Position numbers and translations under genes: made by a program. A stretch of DNA of 64,000 bases from NCBI GenBank assembly GCA_006937955.1, contig SSNP01000007.1, forward strand, positions 650,929 through 714,928. Direction: 5' to 3'. Numbering within the stretch: the stretch's first letter is position 1; each line of letters begins with the position of its first letter. The notes beneath the pieces were generated by a model, which saw nothing but the letters and a program-made list of their open reading frames with translations, was not told the DNA's origin and made no database searches. Source of the stretch: Pachypanchax playfairii. Lineage: Eukaryota; Chordata; Actinopteri; Cyprinodontiformes; Aplocheilidae. Below are positions 1-9,553 of the stretch, piece after piece.

Positions 1-145
1 GCATCGTTGGTTTGATTTAGAGTTTATCATTAACTTAAAGTCACAAAGTTTACTGTCACAGAAAGAGAATTTGAAGAAATTTCAAAAAGTGTTAATGCAG
101 CTGCTGCTACGATTTTTTAAAAGTATAAATATATATATATATATA

Positions 146-1748
146 CAGTGGGGCAAAAAAGTATTTAGTCAGCCACCAATTGTGTAAGTTCTCACACTTA
201 AAAAGATCAGAGAGGCCTGTAATTTTCATCATAGGTATACCTCAACTATGAGAGACAAAATGAGGAAAAAAAATCCAGAAAATCACATTGTCTGATTTTT
301 AAAGAATTTATTTGCAAATTATGGTGGAAAATAAGTATTTGGTCAATAACAAAAGTTAATCTCAATACTTTGTTATATAGCCTTTGTTGGCAATGACAGA
401 GGTCAAACGTTTTCTGTAAGTCTTCACAAGGTTTTCACACACTGTTGCTGGTATTTTGGCCCATTCCTCCATGCAGATCTCCTCTAGAGCAGTGATGTTT
501 TGGGGCTGACGCTGGGCAACACGGACTTTCAACTCCCTCCAGAGATTTTCTATGGGGTTGAGATCTGGAGACTGGCTAGGCCACTCCAGGACCTTGAAAT
601 GCTTCTTACGAAGCCACTCCTTCGTTGCCCGGGCGGTGTGTTTGGGATCATTGTCATGCTGAAAGACCCAGCCACGTCTCATTTTCAATGCCCTTGCTGA
701 TGGAAGGAGGTTTTCACTCAAAATCTTACGATACATGGCCCCATTCATTCTTTNCCTTTACACGGATCAGTCGTCCTGGCCCCCTTGCAGAAAAACAGCC
801 CCAAAGCATGATGTTTCCACCCCCATGCTTTACAGTAGGTATGGTGTTCTTTGGATCCAACTCAGCATTCTTTCCCCTCCAAACACGACAAGTTGAGTTT
901 CTACCAAAAAGTTCTATTTTGGTTTCATCTGACCATATGATGTTCTCCCAATCCTCTTCTGGATCATCCAAATGCTCTCTAGCAAACCGCAGACGGGCCT
1001 GGACGTGTCCTGGCTTCAGCAGGGGGACACGTCTGGCACTGCAGGATTTGAGTCCCTGGCGGCGTAGTGTGTTACTGATGGTAGCCTTTGTTACTTTGGT
1101 CCCAGCTCTCTGCAGGTCATTCACTAGGTCCCTCCGTGTGGTTCTGGGATTTTTGCTCACCGTTCTTGTGATCATTTTGACCCCACGGGGTGAGATCTTG
1201 CGTGGAGCCCCAGATCGAGGGAGATTATCAGTGGTCTTGTATGTCTTCCATTTTCTAATAATTGCTCCCACAGTTGATTTCTTCACACCAAGCTGCTTAC
1301 CTATTGCAGATTCAGTCTTCCCAGCCTGGTGAAGGTCTACAATTTTGTTTCTGGTGTCCTTTGACAGCTCTTTGGTCTTGGCCATAGTGGAGTTTGGAGC
1401 GTGACTGTTTGAGGTTGTGGACAGGTGTCTTTTATACTGATAACGAGTTCACACAGGTGCCATTAATACAGGTAACGAGTGGAGGACCGAGGAGCCTCTT
1501 AAAGAAGTTACAGGTCTGTGAAAGCCAGAAATCTTACTTGTTTGTAGGTGACCAAATACTTATTTTCCACCATAATTTGCAAATAAATTCTTTAAAAATC
1601 AGACAATGTGATTTTCTGGATTTTTTTTCCTCATTTTGTCTCTCATAGTTGAGGTATACCTATGATGAAAATTACAGGCCTCTCTGATCTTTTTAAGTGT
1701 GAGAACTTACACAATTGGTGGCTGACTAAATACTTTTTTGCCCCACTG
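146..1748 (-). mobile_element. Tc1/mariner DNA transposon, near full length
   Basis: A 1603-bp element starts CAGTGGGG and ends CCCCACTG, flanked on both sides by TA in an (AT)n tract, as expected for TA target duplication. The terminal inverted repeats (146-345 and 1549-1748) are 200 bp long and I read them as identical base for base. Each has an outer and an inner copy of an AAGTATTT(A/G)GTCA motif (159-171 and 333-345 on the left), the IR/DR layout known from fish Tc1 elements. It lies in a creld1 intron, with its transposase on the opposite strand to that gene. Identical TIRs imply a recent insertion. Confidence 0.95.
362..1385 (-). pseudogene. Tc1-like transposase (DD34E), frame broken at an ambiguous base
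   Basis: Two - strand reading frames together cover a normal-length Tc1 transposase of about 340 residues. The first (1385 down to about 750) holds the N-terminal DNA-binding helix-turn-helix region and the first catalytic Asp, in IIWSDETKIELF (residue 153). The second (748 to 362) holds the second Asp, in QHDNDPKHT, and the Glu, in SPDLNPIENLW. Those two residues are 34 apart, which defines DD34E. The frames differ by one base at the N at position 754, so the break may be a real one-base frameshift or a sequencing ambiguity. No other stop or frameshift is visible. Function: cut-and-paste transposition into TA sites. Confidence 0.9.
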
Positions 1749-1869
1749 TATATATATATATATATATATAAATAACTGGTTGTGTTTTTATATAGATATA
1801 AACTGTTGAAATAATGTAGAGAGAATCAATGAGAAGAAATGTTAAAGCTTCTGCCAGTGGTGCCTTATG

Positions 1870-1883
1870 GTTGCCATGGTAAC
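1870..1883 (+). promoter_or_regulatory. RFX X-box-like motif in a creld1 intron
   Basis: GTTGCCATGGTAAC matches the X-box consensus (GTNRCC-AT-RGYAAC) bound by RFX transcription factors, with both half-sites intact. It lies about 120 bp past the Tc1 element and 460 bp before the next creld1 exon. No ciliary gene promoter is evident here, so use in vivo is unproven. Confidence 0.45.
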
Positions 1884-2343
1884 GACCTACCTGTGCCTGA
1901 TCGATAGCACAGTAAGCCAGAAGTGTTTTACTGTGTGGAAAATGTAAATCATTTGAAAGTAATTCTTTAGCCTACAATGGCAGGAACATCTGGCCATCAA
2001 ACACATCTGTTCTACTTTATCTAAAATGTTTCATGTGAAACATGATCATTTATTTTTATTGTATAGTAGAATTTTCCCTGAAGTCTGTCTCGATGTTCCT
2101 ACTTGTTTCACCAAAACTCTGTTTTTTTGTGGAATTTGGAGTTTTTTTTGCACATCTCCACTGTTCAGTGACCAGTTCGGTGGTCACAGCATTCGATCTG
2201 CATGCTTCCATTGACTTTGTGAATGCTTTTCCAAAGCTCAGCGAAGAAATTTGAAACAAAATGTGAAACAAAACTAGGAAAACAGAAAAATGGTGGAACA
2301 TTATTGCAGTAGATTTGTTCTAAATTAATTAAATAATTAAGAG

Positions 2344-3276
2344 TTTCTGTCTGGAGGCTGTGACCAGGCATGTGTGGGCTGCATGGGCAGCGGTCCCGCC
2401 CGCTGTAAGAAGTGTGCACGTGGCTACAGACTGAAAGGAGCCAAGTGTTTGGGTAAGTAAATACTAACTTCACTTCTAAATATCCTTTTAATTTGACTCT
2501 CATGTAAAACAGAACCTTTTGCTCTTTACAGATGTTGATGAATGTAGTGAACGTGCGATCGCATGTCCAGGACTTAACGAGGCCTGCATTAACGAGGAGG
2601 GCTCGTTCCACTGTGATTGTGCTGAGGGCTTCATCAGAAGAGATAGCATTTGTGTTGAGAATAAGCCTCCTGGTAAGTCTTAGTAACAACAGCTGTATTT
2701 CTTGTCTTATAAGTCTGGAAAATCTTTTGAGACGTGTGTTGTGATTTATTTTATTCTTTAATGAACTAGTTTGCTGGTTTGATCAGATTTTCCAAGTTTT
2801 GTCACATCAGAAAGTGTTTGTTTTATCAGGAAACAGTGAAGTGGATCAGCAGATTAAAGGTTAATGCTTGACTGGAAAAGGCGTGATGTCGGTTCTAATA
2901 CTTAGAACATCTAAAAGAACGGAGAAGCTTGTGTAATATTAAACTGACATAAAGCTGCATTAATAATGGATGATTCTGAGCAGCTCCTGTAGACACTGTG
3001 GTGTTCGGACTCCAATCAAATAAAAGATTGTGTTCCCTTCTTTCTGTCCCCACAGCTGGTCCAGAGAAAGGACTGTTTGATGACATGACTGACGACGAGG
3101 TTCTCGTACTGCAGCAGATGTTCTTCGGTGTTGTGATCTGTGCCCTCGCTACGCTCGCTGCCAAAGGTGACATGGTCTTCACTGCCATTTTTATTGGAGG
3201 AGTTGCTGCTATGGCTGGTTACTGGCTGACGGAGAAGGGAGACTACATGCTGGATGGATTTCTGAAGGGACGTTAG
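2344..3276 (+). CDS. creld1: Cysteine-rich with EGF-like domains protein 1, last three coding exons (partial)
   Basis: The exons are 2344-2452, 2532-2672 and 3056-3276 (TAG stop at 3274-3276), joined in frame by GT/AG introns. Upstream exons lie outside the window. The first exon encodes a furin-like cysteine-rich stretch (ACVGCMGSGPARCKKC). The second encodes a calcium-binding EGF module beginning DVDEC. The third has two close hydrophobic segments (MFFGVVICALATLAA and FTAIFIGGVAAMAGYW) and ends GFLKGR. The two C-terminal membrane segments identify CRELD1 rather than the soluble CRELD2. CRELD1 is an ER/cell-surface protein linked to heart-valve development and calcineurin/NFAT signalling (family knowledge). 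Nothing in these exons looks broken. Confidence 0.94.
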
Positions 3277-4130
3277 GTTTGCTGCTACGATCCAACAAAA
3301 GGAGCGAGAAAACCAGCCAGTTAAGGTGAAAAAGACTCAACTGGAGGCAGGAAACTGTCTTATCTGTGCTGGATCTTCAGGTTTACTGGTGTTTGAGTTG
3401 AATTATGCAAGACAAAGTGAAAGACTATGAAATCTTCAGGAAGGAAAACAAAGCAGTGCTGCTCTGATATAAAACAGAAGAACTCCAGCCCTGATTCTAA
3501 GTTTGATGGTAACAAGGATGAAACAAAGACCACAACCGATATGCATCTAGATGTCTGCGTTGCTCCGTAAAGATGGTTCCCTCTGCCCGGTGAAAACTTA
3601 CAATCATTTTTCATGTCATAAACTTACAGCAGAGATGTTCTATTCTTCTTTGTAATGGTTCCGTATCAGGCTGCACTTCGGGTTCTAGCTGTTGGCATGT
3701 GTTTAGAAAACAAACAAAACCTTCCCCAAATCTCCCTGCAACCGATCACTAATACGGTTTTAGAATGATCGTCAATTACAGTTTATTTATTTTTTACAGA
3801 ACGACATTTTACCTGAATGTTTTTTTGTCGTTGTGATGATGCATGATATTTCACTGTTTTAGTTTATTCACTTTAGCATGTTTTTTTTTAGCTGTCGGAT
3901 CACTGATTCTAAAGTTTACGTGTGAGGGAATGTGCAAAAACTACATACAGTACCAGCTATTTATCAGGGCAGTGTTTCCTTATAGTTTGTTTTTTTTTAG
4001 TTATTTTCAGTTTTTATTGTATCAGTTAGGAAAATATGTTGGGAAGTCAGTCAACCATCTATTTTGTTTCATAATGTGGAATCTGCCACTGACATTTTTC
4101 TTTGTGCAATAAAAGACATTCTTTATCATT
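3277..4130 (+). other. creld1: creld1 3' UTR with polyadenylation signal
   Basis: About 850 bp of AT-rich non-coding sequence follows the stop. It ends with an AATAAA hexamer at 4108-4113, the likely poly(A) signal. A second AATAAA near 4291 could serve as an alternative. No other gene is visible here. Confidence 0.65.
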
Positions 4131-4547
4131 AGAAAACTCAAATCTGTTGAAATCCCTGATTTTCATTTCACGATCAGCTGATTTCAGACTCAGGCTACTA
4201 CTTTGTTTATTTTCCACAACATATTGGAGGTTGAGAACAGAGAAGGGAATCTTGGCATCCTTCTTACCTGCTGAGCTTCTCTTTTTACCACAATAAAACA
4301 GAGTAACACCCTGGAAGGAGCAGTGCACCTTTCTCTGGCCTCAGACCCAGTGGAGCAGATTCTTAAAGGTGGTGAAGGATTATTTTTTTTTAAGTTAAAC
4401 GATCTTTATTTTCTTACAAAAAGTCATGTACACTTCCTTTTTCTGTAACAATTAGAAAAACTGTTATTTTCAGTTTCAGAAATCAAGCATGATGCTTTTT
4501 TTTACGTGGGATTTGAACTCTTCGCTGATGAAGTCCATCCTTTAGAG

Positions 4548-4722
4548 CACTTGTCAAACTCCAGGCCTCGAGGGCCACTATCCTATTCAAATCCTCTGCA
4601 TTTCAACAAGTTCTGCAGAAGCCTGTTAATGACTAGTTCATCTGAATTAGGTGTGTTGAAGCAGGGAAACATCTAAAACATGCAGGATAGTGGCCCTCGA
4701 GGCCTGGAGTTTGAGACCCCTG
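4548..4722. mobile_element. Short hAT-like MITE with 8-bp target duplications
   Basis: A 175-bp palindromic element has inverted ends: GTCAAACTCCAGGCCTCGAG on the left (from 4553) and its reverse complement on the right, ending ...AGACCCCTG at 4722. Flanking octamers CTTTAGAG (4540-4547) and GTTTGGAG (4723-4730) match at 6 of 8 positions, consistent with an old hAT 8-bp target duplication. It is too short to encode a transposase, so it is non-autonomous. Confidence 0.75.
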
Positions 4723-4875
4723 GTTTGGAGGATGGAGAGTTTTGAATTCTGGATACATCTGATAACTGGACTAGTATTTAGACACATTTTCTGTTCATGC
4801 AGCACTGATGCATCACTCTTCCATAGTCCTACAGAGTCTTGCATCTCTGAATTGGATTTCTTTAAGAGGTTCAGA

Positions 4876-5784
4876 CTATTTCAGACTTCCACTCCAGTTA
4901 ATGGGGTTGAGGTGAAGCAGCTCTCTCTCCTCCAGGGCCTCCTGGGAACGTGTTAACGCTCTGTCCCTCCAGCTCTGCTCCATTAGCTGTGCACATAAAC
5001 ACACACACAACCAAGACAAGAGGAAATAAACCCCGGGCTCTTTGTTGTAACCTGAGAGCGTGCTTTAGGAAGCATACACAGAAAGCATGAATGCATAATG
5101 CACACATGGGACTGTACCCGCTTGTTCTCATCTCTGTAGGCTGTCATTTCTCTGTTGTGTTGAATCCTCGGTTCTCTCTCACTGGACAGGACCAGACGGT
5201 CCCCCTCCTGGAGATACTCGGCCTCTTTCGCTTGATCGTCCCGCTGCAGCTTCAGCGCTTCTCTCATCAATCTGCTTCTTTAACTGCTCTCGTATCTCCT
5301 TTCTACAGAGATAAATTCAACTTTTCTTTGTCTCTAATAAGCCACTGAGATGCTTTCAGTTTCACCTGTATTCTTCTCTCTCACTTGTGGTTCCATAAAA
5401 GGGTTTCCTCCACATCTGATGACACCTGACGCATCAACGACAAGTCTGGCATGTGTAATTCATTGTGTTATTGTCTGGAGCTGTTTCACCTGTGATGCTC
5501 TTGTCTTTGCATGATCAGCGCCCTCTGGTGGTTTAAGGTGGTGAACAGCAGGTGTCTCCAGGCTGATGGTGCGTTTAGGGACCAAAGGTGGGTGCAGGAG
5601 GTTCAGGCTTGGACTGTTCTTTATAAAGCAGATTAATAAATTACTCATTTAATGAGTTGTACATAGCAGCAAAGTAAACATCATCCTAAGTCATGAAATC
5701 TCTACTCACCTGACTTCTTGTCCACTGAGGGGCGGAGTCTGGCACGATGGGAAGTGTCACAGGAGCAAACACAAGATTTTGATC
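4876..5784 (-). pseudogene. C-terminal exons of an unidentified coiled-coil gene, with a frame break
   Basis: Four - strand blocks look like exons: 5784-5710 (DQNLVFAPVTLPIVPDS...), 5618-5490 (NSPSLNLLHPPLVPKR...), 5302-5118 (coiled-coil, rich in E, K and R) and 4986-4876 (LMEQSWRDRALTRSQ..., ending NPINWSGSLK then TAG). The last junction joins cleanly in phase 0 (DENKR / LMEQSW). In the third block, frame KEIREQLKKQIDER gives way to frame EALKLQRDDQAKEAEYLQ near 5265, implying one extra base. A possible further exon at about 5935-6005 reads INGNLEFDQNSVNHKMK. I do not recognise the family. EFCAB12 lies next to MBD4 in mammals and is the position-based candidate, but no EF-hand is visible. 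This may be a decayed or truncated gene, or a sequence error. Confidence 0.5.
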
Positions 5785-6395
5785 CTATTGGACAGGAGGT
5801 GCGTCTCCAGGAATACAACTAGATGAAGCTTGTGAGATGGATGCTGTAGTATTCAATATTTACACAAATATACAGCTTATCAACTACTCACACAAAGACT
5901 ACTAAAAAAAAACTAATTAAAAGGACTTTTCTTACATAGTTTCATCTTGTGGTTCACGCTGTTCTGGTCAAACTCCAGATTCCCATTTATTTTTCTGTGT
6001 TTAAACGTTTCCAGAAAGTTAACAAAATGTAAAAAATAAATCCTGTGGATCCACACTAGTTATAGATCAAACCCTGAACAGCAGAGTGCGTTTACTCAGT
6101 GTTTTGCAGTAGCAACAGTTGCCTTGGGAATCAGGTTAACTCCTCCTCTTCCTCTAAAGCTGCTGAGTTGAGTGAGCACAAATCAGTGGAGTCAAAAAAA
6201 AAAAAATTAGCTTGTAACAATGCGACTACAGACTGTGGAGGAAGAAGTGACAGAATGATGCACTTGATCTTTTTAAAACATTTTATTGAACACAAAGTAA
6301 AACCTACTTCTGACGTGATTTAAACTGCCAGTTCATCATGGTGCTGATATACTGGTGTTTTAACACCCAGATGTTCATGCAGAGATAAAATCTGT
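5785..6395. other. Gap between the coiled-coil exons and mbd4, with mbd4 3' UTR
   Basis: The right part is the mbd4 3' UTR. TTTATT at 6282-6287, read on the - strand as AATAAA, is about 110 bp beyond the mbd4 stop and is the likely poly(A) signal. The left part holds one possible extra exon of the coiled-coil gene (about 5935-6005, -). Otherwise I see nothing. Confidence 0.5.
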
Positions 6396-8758
6396 TCAGA
6401 TTCCCAGAGCTTCATGATTCTCCCACAGCCAGGCGTGATATTTATTCAACATGTGATCTTCAGGTGTCACCTTTAACAAAAAAATTCAACATTAATTCAG
6501 ATTACAGTATCCTTCAACTCCTGTTAAACAGTTAAGAGTCATTTTACCTGCTTCCACTCATCAACACAGAAGATCCTGTAGGAGTCGTTGCCGTACTTTC
6601 CAATCCCGTGCAGCTCCACCGGATAATGCCACTGTCTGTTTACGTATTCATCTAAGCAGAAGAAACAAAGAGTTAAAACTTCGGATTAAATCGGCACAAA
6701 TGGAAACAGTATAACTCGACAATACGCAAACATATCCGATGCAGTGGAGTTTATTCACAAATAAAATAAACCTGGTGTCTCCATCGAGAGCACAAACATG
6801 ATTACAAACACAATATTCTGGTGAAAAGTCCTTTTTTTTTTAATGTAATGAATCTAATCTGAATTGTCATCAGATTTAACTCCTTCGAGGACTTCACCGT
6901 TTCAAGCCCGACTCTGGCCCAGAACTGTTACTACGAACACTGGCACACAGCCTGCAGGTGATTTCACTTGATCGAAGGTCACTGTACCCTCATCATCTAA
7001 TCCTGTTGGGACGGGCTCCAAGTTTCACTCAAAGTTTACTCAAGTTCTTCCCTTTCTTTCTAAGATTCTGCTTGTTATTTGACTGTAGGTGTTTTCTTTT
7101 GAACGCATCATCTATACGTCGAGGTTAAACATAATGCCATGATGTATCTTTCATATTCACCTGAGAAGCGGATGATAGTTTTGGCTCGCAGCTCGTACAG
7201 TCCAAGTGGCTTCATAAGTTCAGACATGGGTTTCCAGTCGGCCTTCCTGGTCACGTCTGCAGACGGGTAGAGCTCAAAGAACTGCCACAGAACAGGAACG
7301 GCCATTTTGCCTGTGACAAATGGCGAGTTCAAAGTTTCATGCAACATCCAGGATGCTGAAATGTGTGTGTGGGGGGGGGTCCTACCGCTTGTCTTGTTTA
7401 GAAAAATAGTGGCCACTAAGAGCTTCCAGGGTTCATGAAAAAGGGTTTCCTGGACGAGGTTGAAGGGAGAGCGAGGGGGTGTCCATTTCTTAAAAGCTTT
7501 TCTCCTGGGTGGGCTGAGTCCTGAGTAAAAACGATAAACGTCTCTTTCAAACCACAGACACACGTGCAGTTGTTTCTAAGTGATGTGTTGAATTTGCCTC
7601 CAATGCCAACGTTTGTATAATCAGATCTTAAACTTTACCTTCTCTGAGTGGTTTCCTGCTGAAATAAGGGCTGGTTTTCCTTTTGGTTTCCAAACTCTTG
7701 GATTCTATAAAGAAAAAAAAAAACAGCAACATAGCTGGAAATCTAAAGGTGTGGAATCTAGTAAAACATGAAACTGTGCAGGTTCCGGGATCTAAATCAA
7801 CCACATGAAAAATATTAAACTCTCTAAAACTTTTCACTTCAGACAGTGTTGACACTTACTATTCTGGGAGTTACTTCCTGGTGTGCAGCTCCCAGCGCTG
7901 CTGTCAGGTAACACCTTCCTCTCTTCGTCCCGGCTGTCAGCATCATCCACCACTTCAGATTTAGACTCGTTGTCACCTTGACTGTGAATCTGTCTAACAT
8001 CTGTGTCTGGTTCAGTCTCACCGTTATTCTCACTCTCAGCGGCACCTTCCGTATTCAGAGTTGGAGCCGACGGCGGCGAGTCTGCCTGCTCGATCTTGTG
8101 AGCAGGACAAGTGTTTTTGGGATGAGTGGATGGAGCCAGTCTGAGCAGCTTCTCTCTCAGCAGTCCTGTCTTCTGATGGTGCTTCAGCATGTCATCCTGT
8201 GAATAACACAGGACTGTCTCTTCAGTTCGGTCCTCACAAACCTCTAACACATCTATAGTCGTCTCTGGCAACGTGCTGCAGTTCAGTTCCTCCTCTGCAG
8301 AATTTATTTTACAGTCTTCAGTGTTATTTTTGATGGAGGAGGAGATTTTTTCACATTTGTAGGAGGGAAGTTCCTGCTTTTCATCATCTGTTTGCTTTTT
8401 CCTTTGTCTCCTCGGCTTTTCTTTCAAATGGACTGTCTGTGAAGTAGTGCACTCAGGTTTGGATGCAGTGAAATCCAAAAGGCTCAGGTCAAAGTTCACT
8501 TCTCCACTTTTTATAAGAAAAGCCTTTAGGGAGGCTTTTGAGCGAAACCTCTGCCCTGAAGGACTTAAACAGAAAACAGATGTTTAGACAATTTGTTAGA
8601 TTAAATATATCTGTGAATAGAAAATGAATGTACCTTGTTATGTAAACATCCAGTTTCCCAGCTGTCTTCCCTGATTTTCTTCGCCTGACTTCTCGAACCC
8701 ATCCATGAGGCAGTGAGGAAGAGAAGCAGGTTTCCTCTTCATGACTTTGGACATTCAT
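6396..8758 (-). CDS. mbd4: Methyl-CpG-binding domain protein 4 (T:G/U:G mismatch DNA glycosylase)
   Basis: Seven - strand exons join in frame: 8758-8634, 8563-7860, 7704-7639, 7520-7386, 7310-7161, 6651-6548 and 6470-6396, giving 452 residues with ATG at 8758 and TGA at 6398-6396. The N-terminal MBD (LPHGWVREVRRR... SPSGQRFRSKASLKAFL, about residues 16-72) binds methylated CpG. A long, poorly conserved acidic linker sits in the large exon. The C-terminal helix-hairpin-helix glycosylase domain runs from SPYFSRKPLREG to WLWENHEALGI. It includes the helix-hairpin-helix region (KPLGLYELRAKTI) and the catalytic Asp in GIGKYGNDSYRIFC (about residue 416). MBD4 removes T or U opposite G after deamination of methyl-CpG. 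It is shorter than human MBD4 (580 aa), mainly in the linker. No defects were seen. Confidence 0.97.
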
Positions 8759-9553
8759 GTTTCCACTGCAACTATTTTTAACTGGTGTCCGATTATAATA
8801 GTCAATAATAAAACTAAGTTTACTGTCACCATTATGTGACGTGCGTCATCTTTAAAATCAACAATAATACAGACATTTTTTCTACCAGGAATCCTTACAT
8901 ATCATGAGTATTGCAGGACAGCAGACCCAGTTTGCAACAACACGATATGAGGACATAGATGTACATACTGGTTAATTCACGGTTGCGGTTTCGGAACCAA
9001 AGCGGAAACTGTGCGAGTCTGTCAACAAGCATGCTTGTATGATGCTTGTTGTCGCTTCAGGAAGTAGGTTCGCTCCTTTTTGATAGGGAAGACGAGTAGC
9101 GACGTGCAAAAGAAAATAATGCACAATAAGTCACCTGGTGGTTAACATATTCATTATATTCAGTGTGTTCACGGATTATATTCATTCTGTCAACGTAAAC
9201 ATCGTATACTTGATCGGTGTGCGCCGCTCTCACCGCCCGATTTGCAAACTCCGCTTTCTCGAAGCACCACAATGTGCGGGGGTGTATAAATGATGCTAAC
9301 AACCAATGGAGCGCAGGCGCAGTCAAGACCACGCCCACACAGATTATATTTACGATAGTAAAACCCTGCTGGAATAAAAACAGGACAGATAAGAGTTTGG
9401 GAAGGATAATAACACACACAGCTACTTAAAATAAATCATATAAACATCAGTCCAATAGAACCGGATTCTGGAACCAGCCGGGATTCTTCTGAATGCGGCG
9501 GCAACCCGCCACGGTGTATACGCAAAGCTGGTCGCCATATTAGAAAAGGCAAA
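8759..9553. promoter_or_regulatory. Divergent intergenic region between mbd4 and the THAP gene, candidate bidirectional promoter
   Basis: The 795 bp between the mbd4 start (-) and the THAP gene start (+) must hold both promoters. The right half is richer in CpG than its surroundings (for example 9215-9245 and 9495-9535) and has a CCAAT box at 9452-9456 and a GCCATATT motif just upstream of the THAP start. No clear TATA box is placed for either gene. A palindrome-rich stretch (ACAAGCATGCTTGT) lies near 9024-9037. Confidence 0.5.

Larger units (their letters stand above)
346..2343 (+). other. creld1 intron sequence around the Tc1 element
   Basis: Outside the transposon this is AT-rich non-coding sequence leading up to the first creld1 exon in the window. 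No further creld1 exon was recognised in 1-145 or 1750-2343. One sequence of note is an RFX X-box-like site at 1870-1883, listed separately. Confidence 0.5.

Noticed and set aside
625..1332. 235-codon open frame on the + strand
   Set aside because: It is antisense to the Tc1 transposase and has no domain of its own.
9057..9419. 120-codon open frame on the - strand between mbd4 and the THAP gene
   Set aside because: No recognised domain and no start or splice context that fits. It lies in the divergent promoter region.
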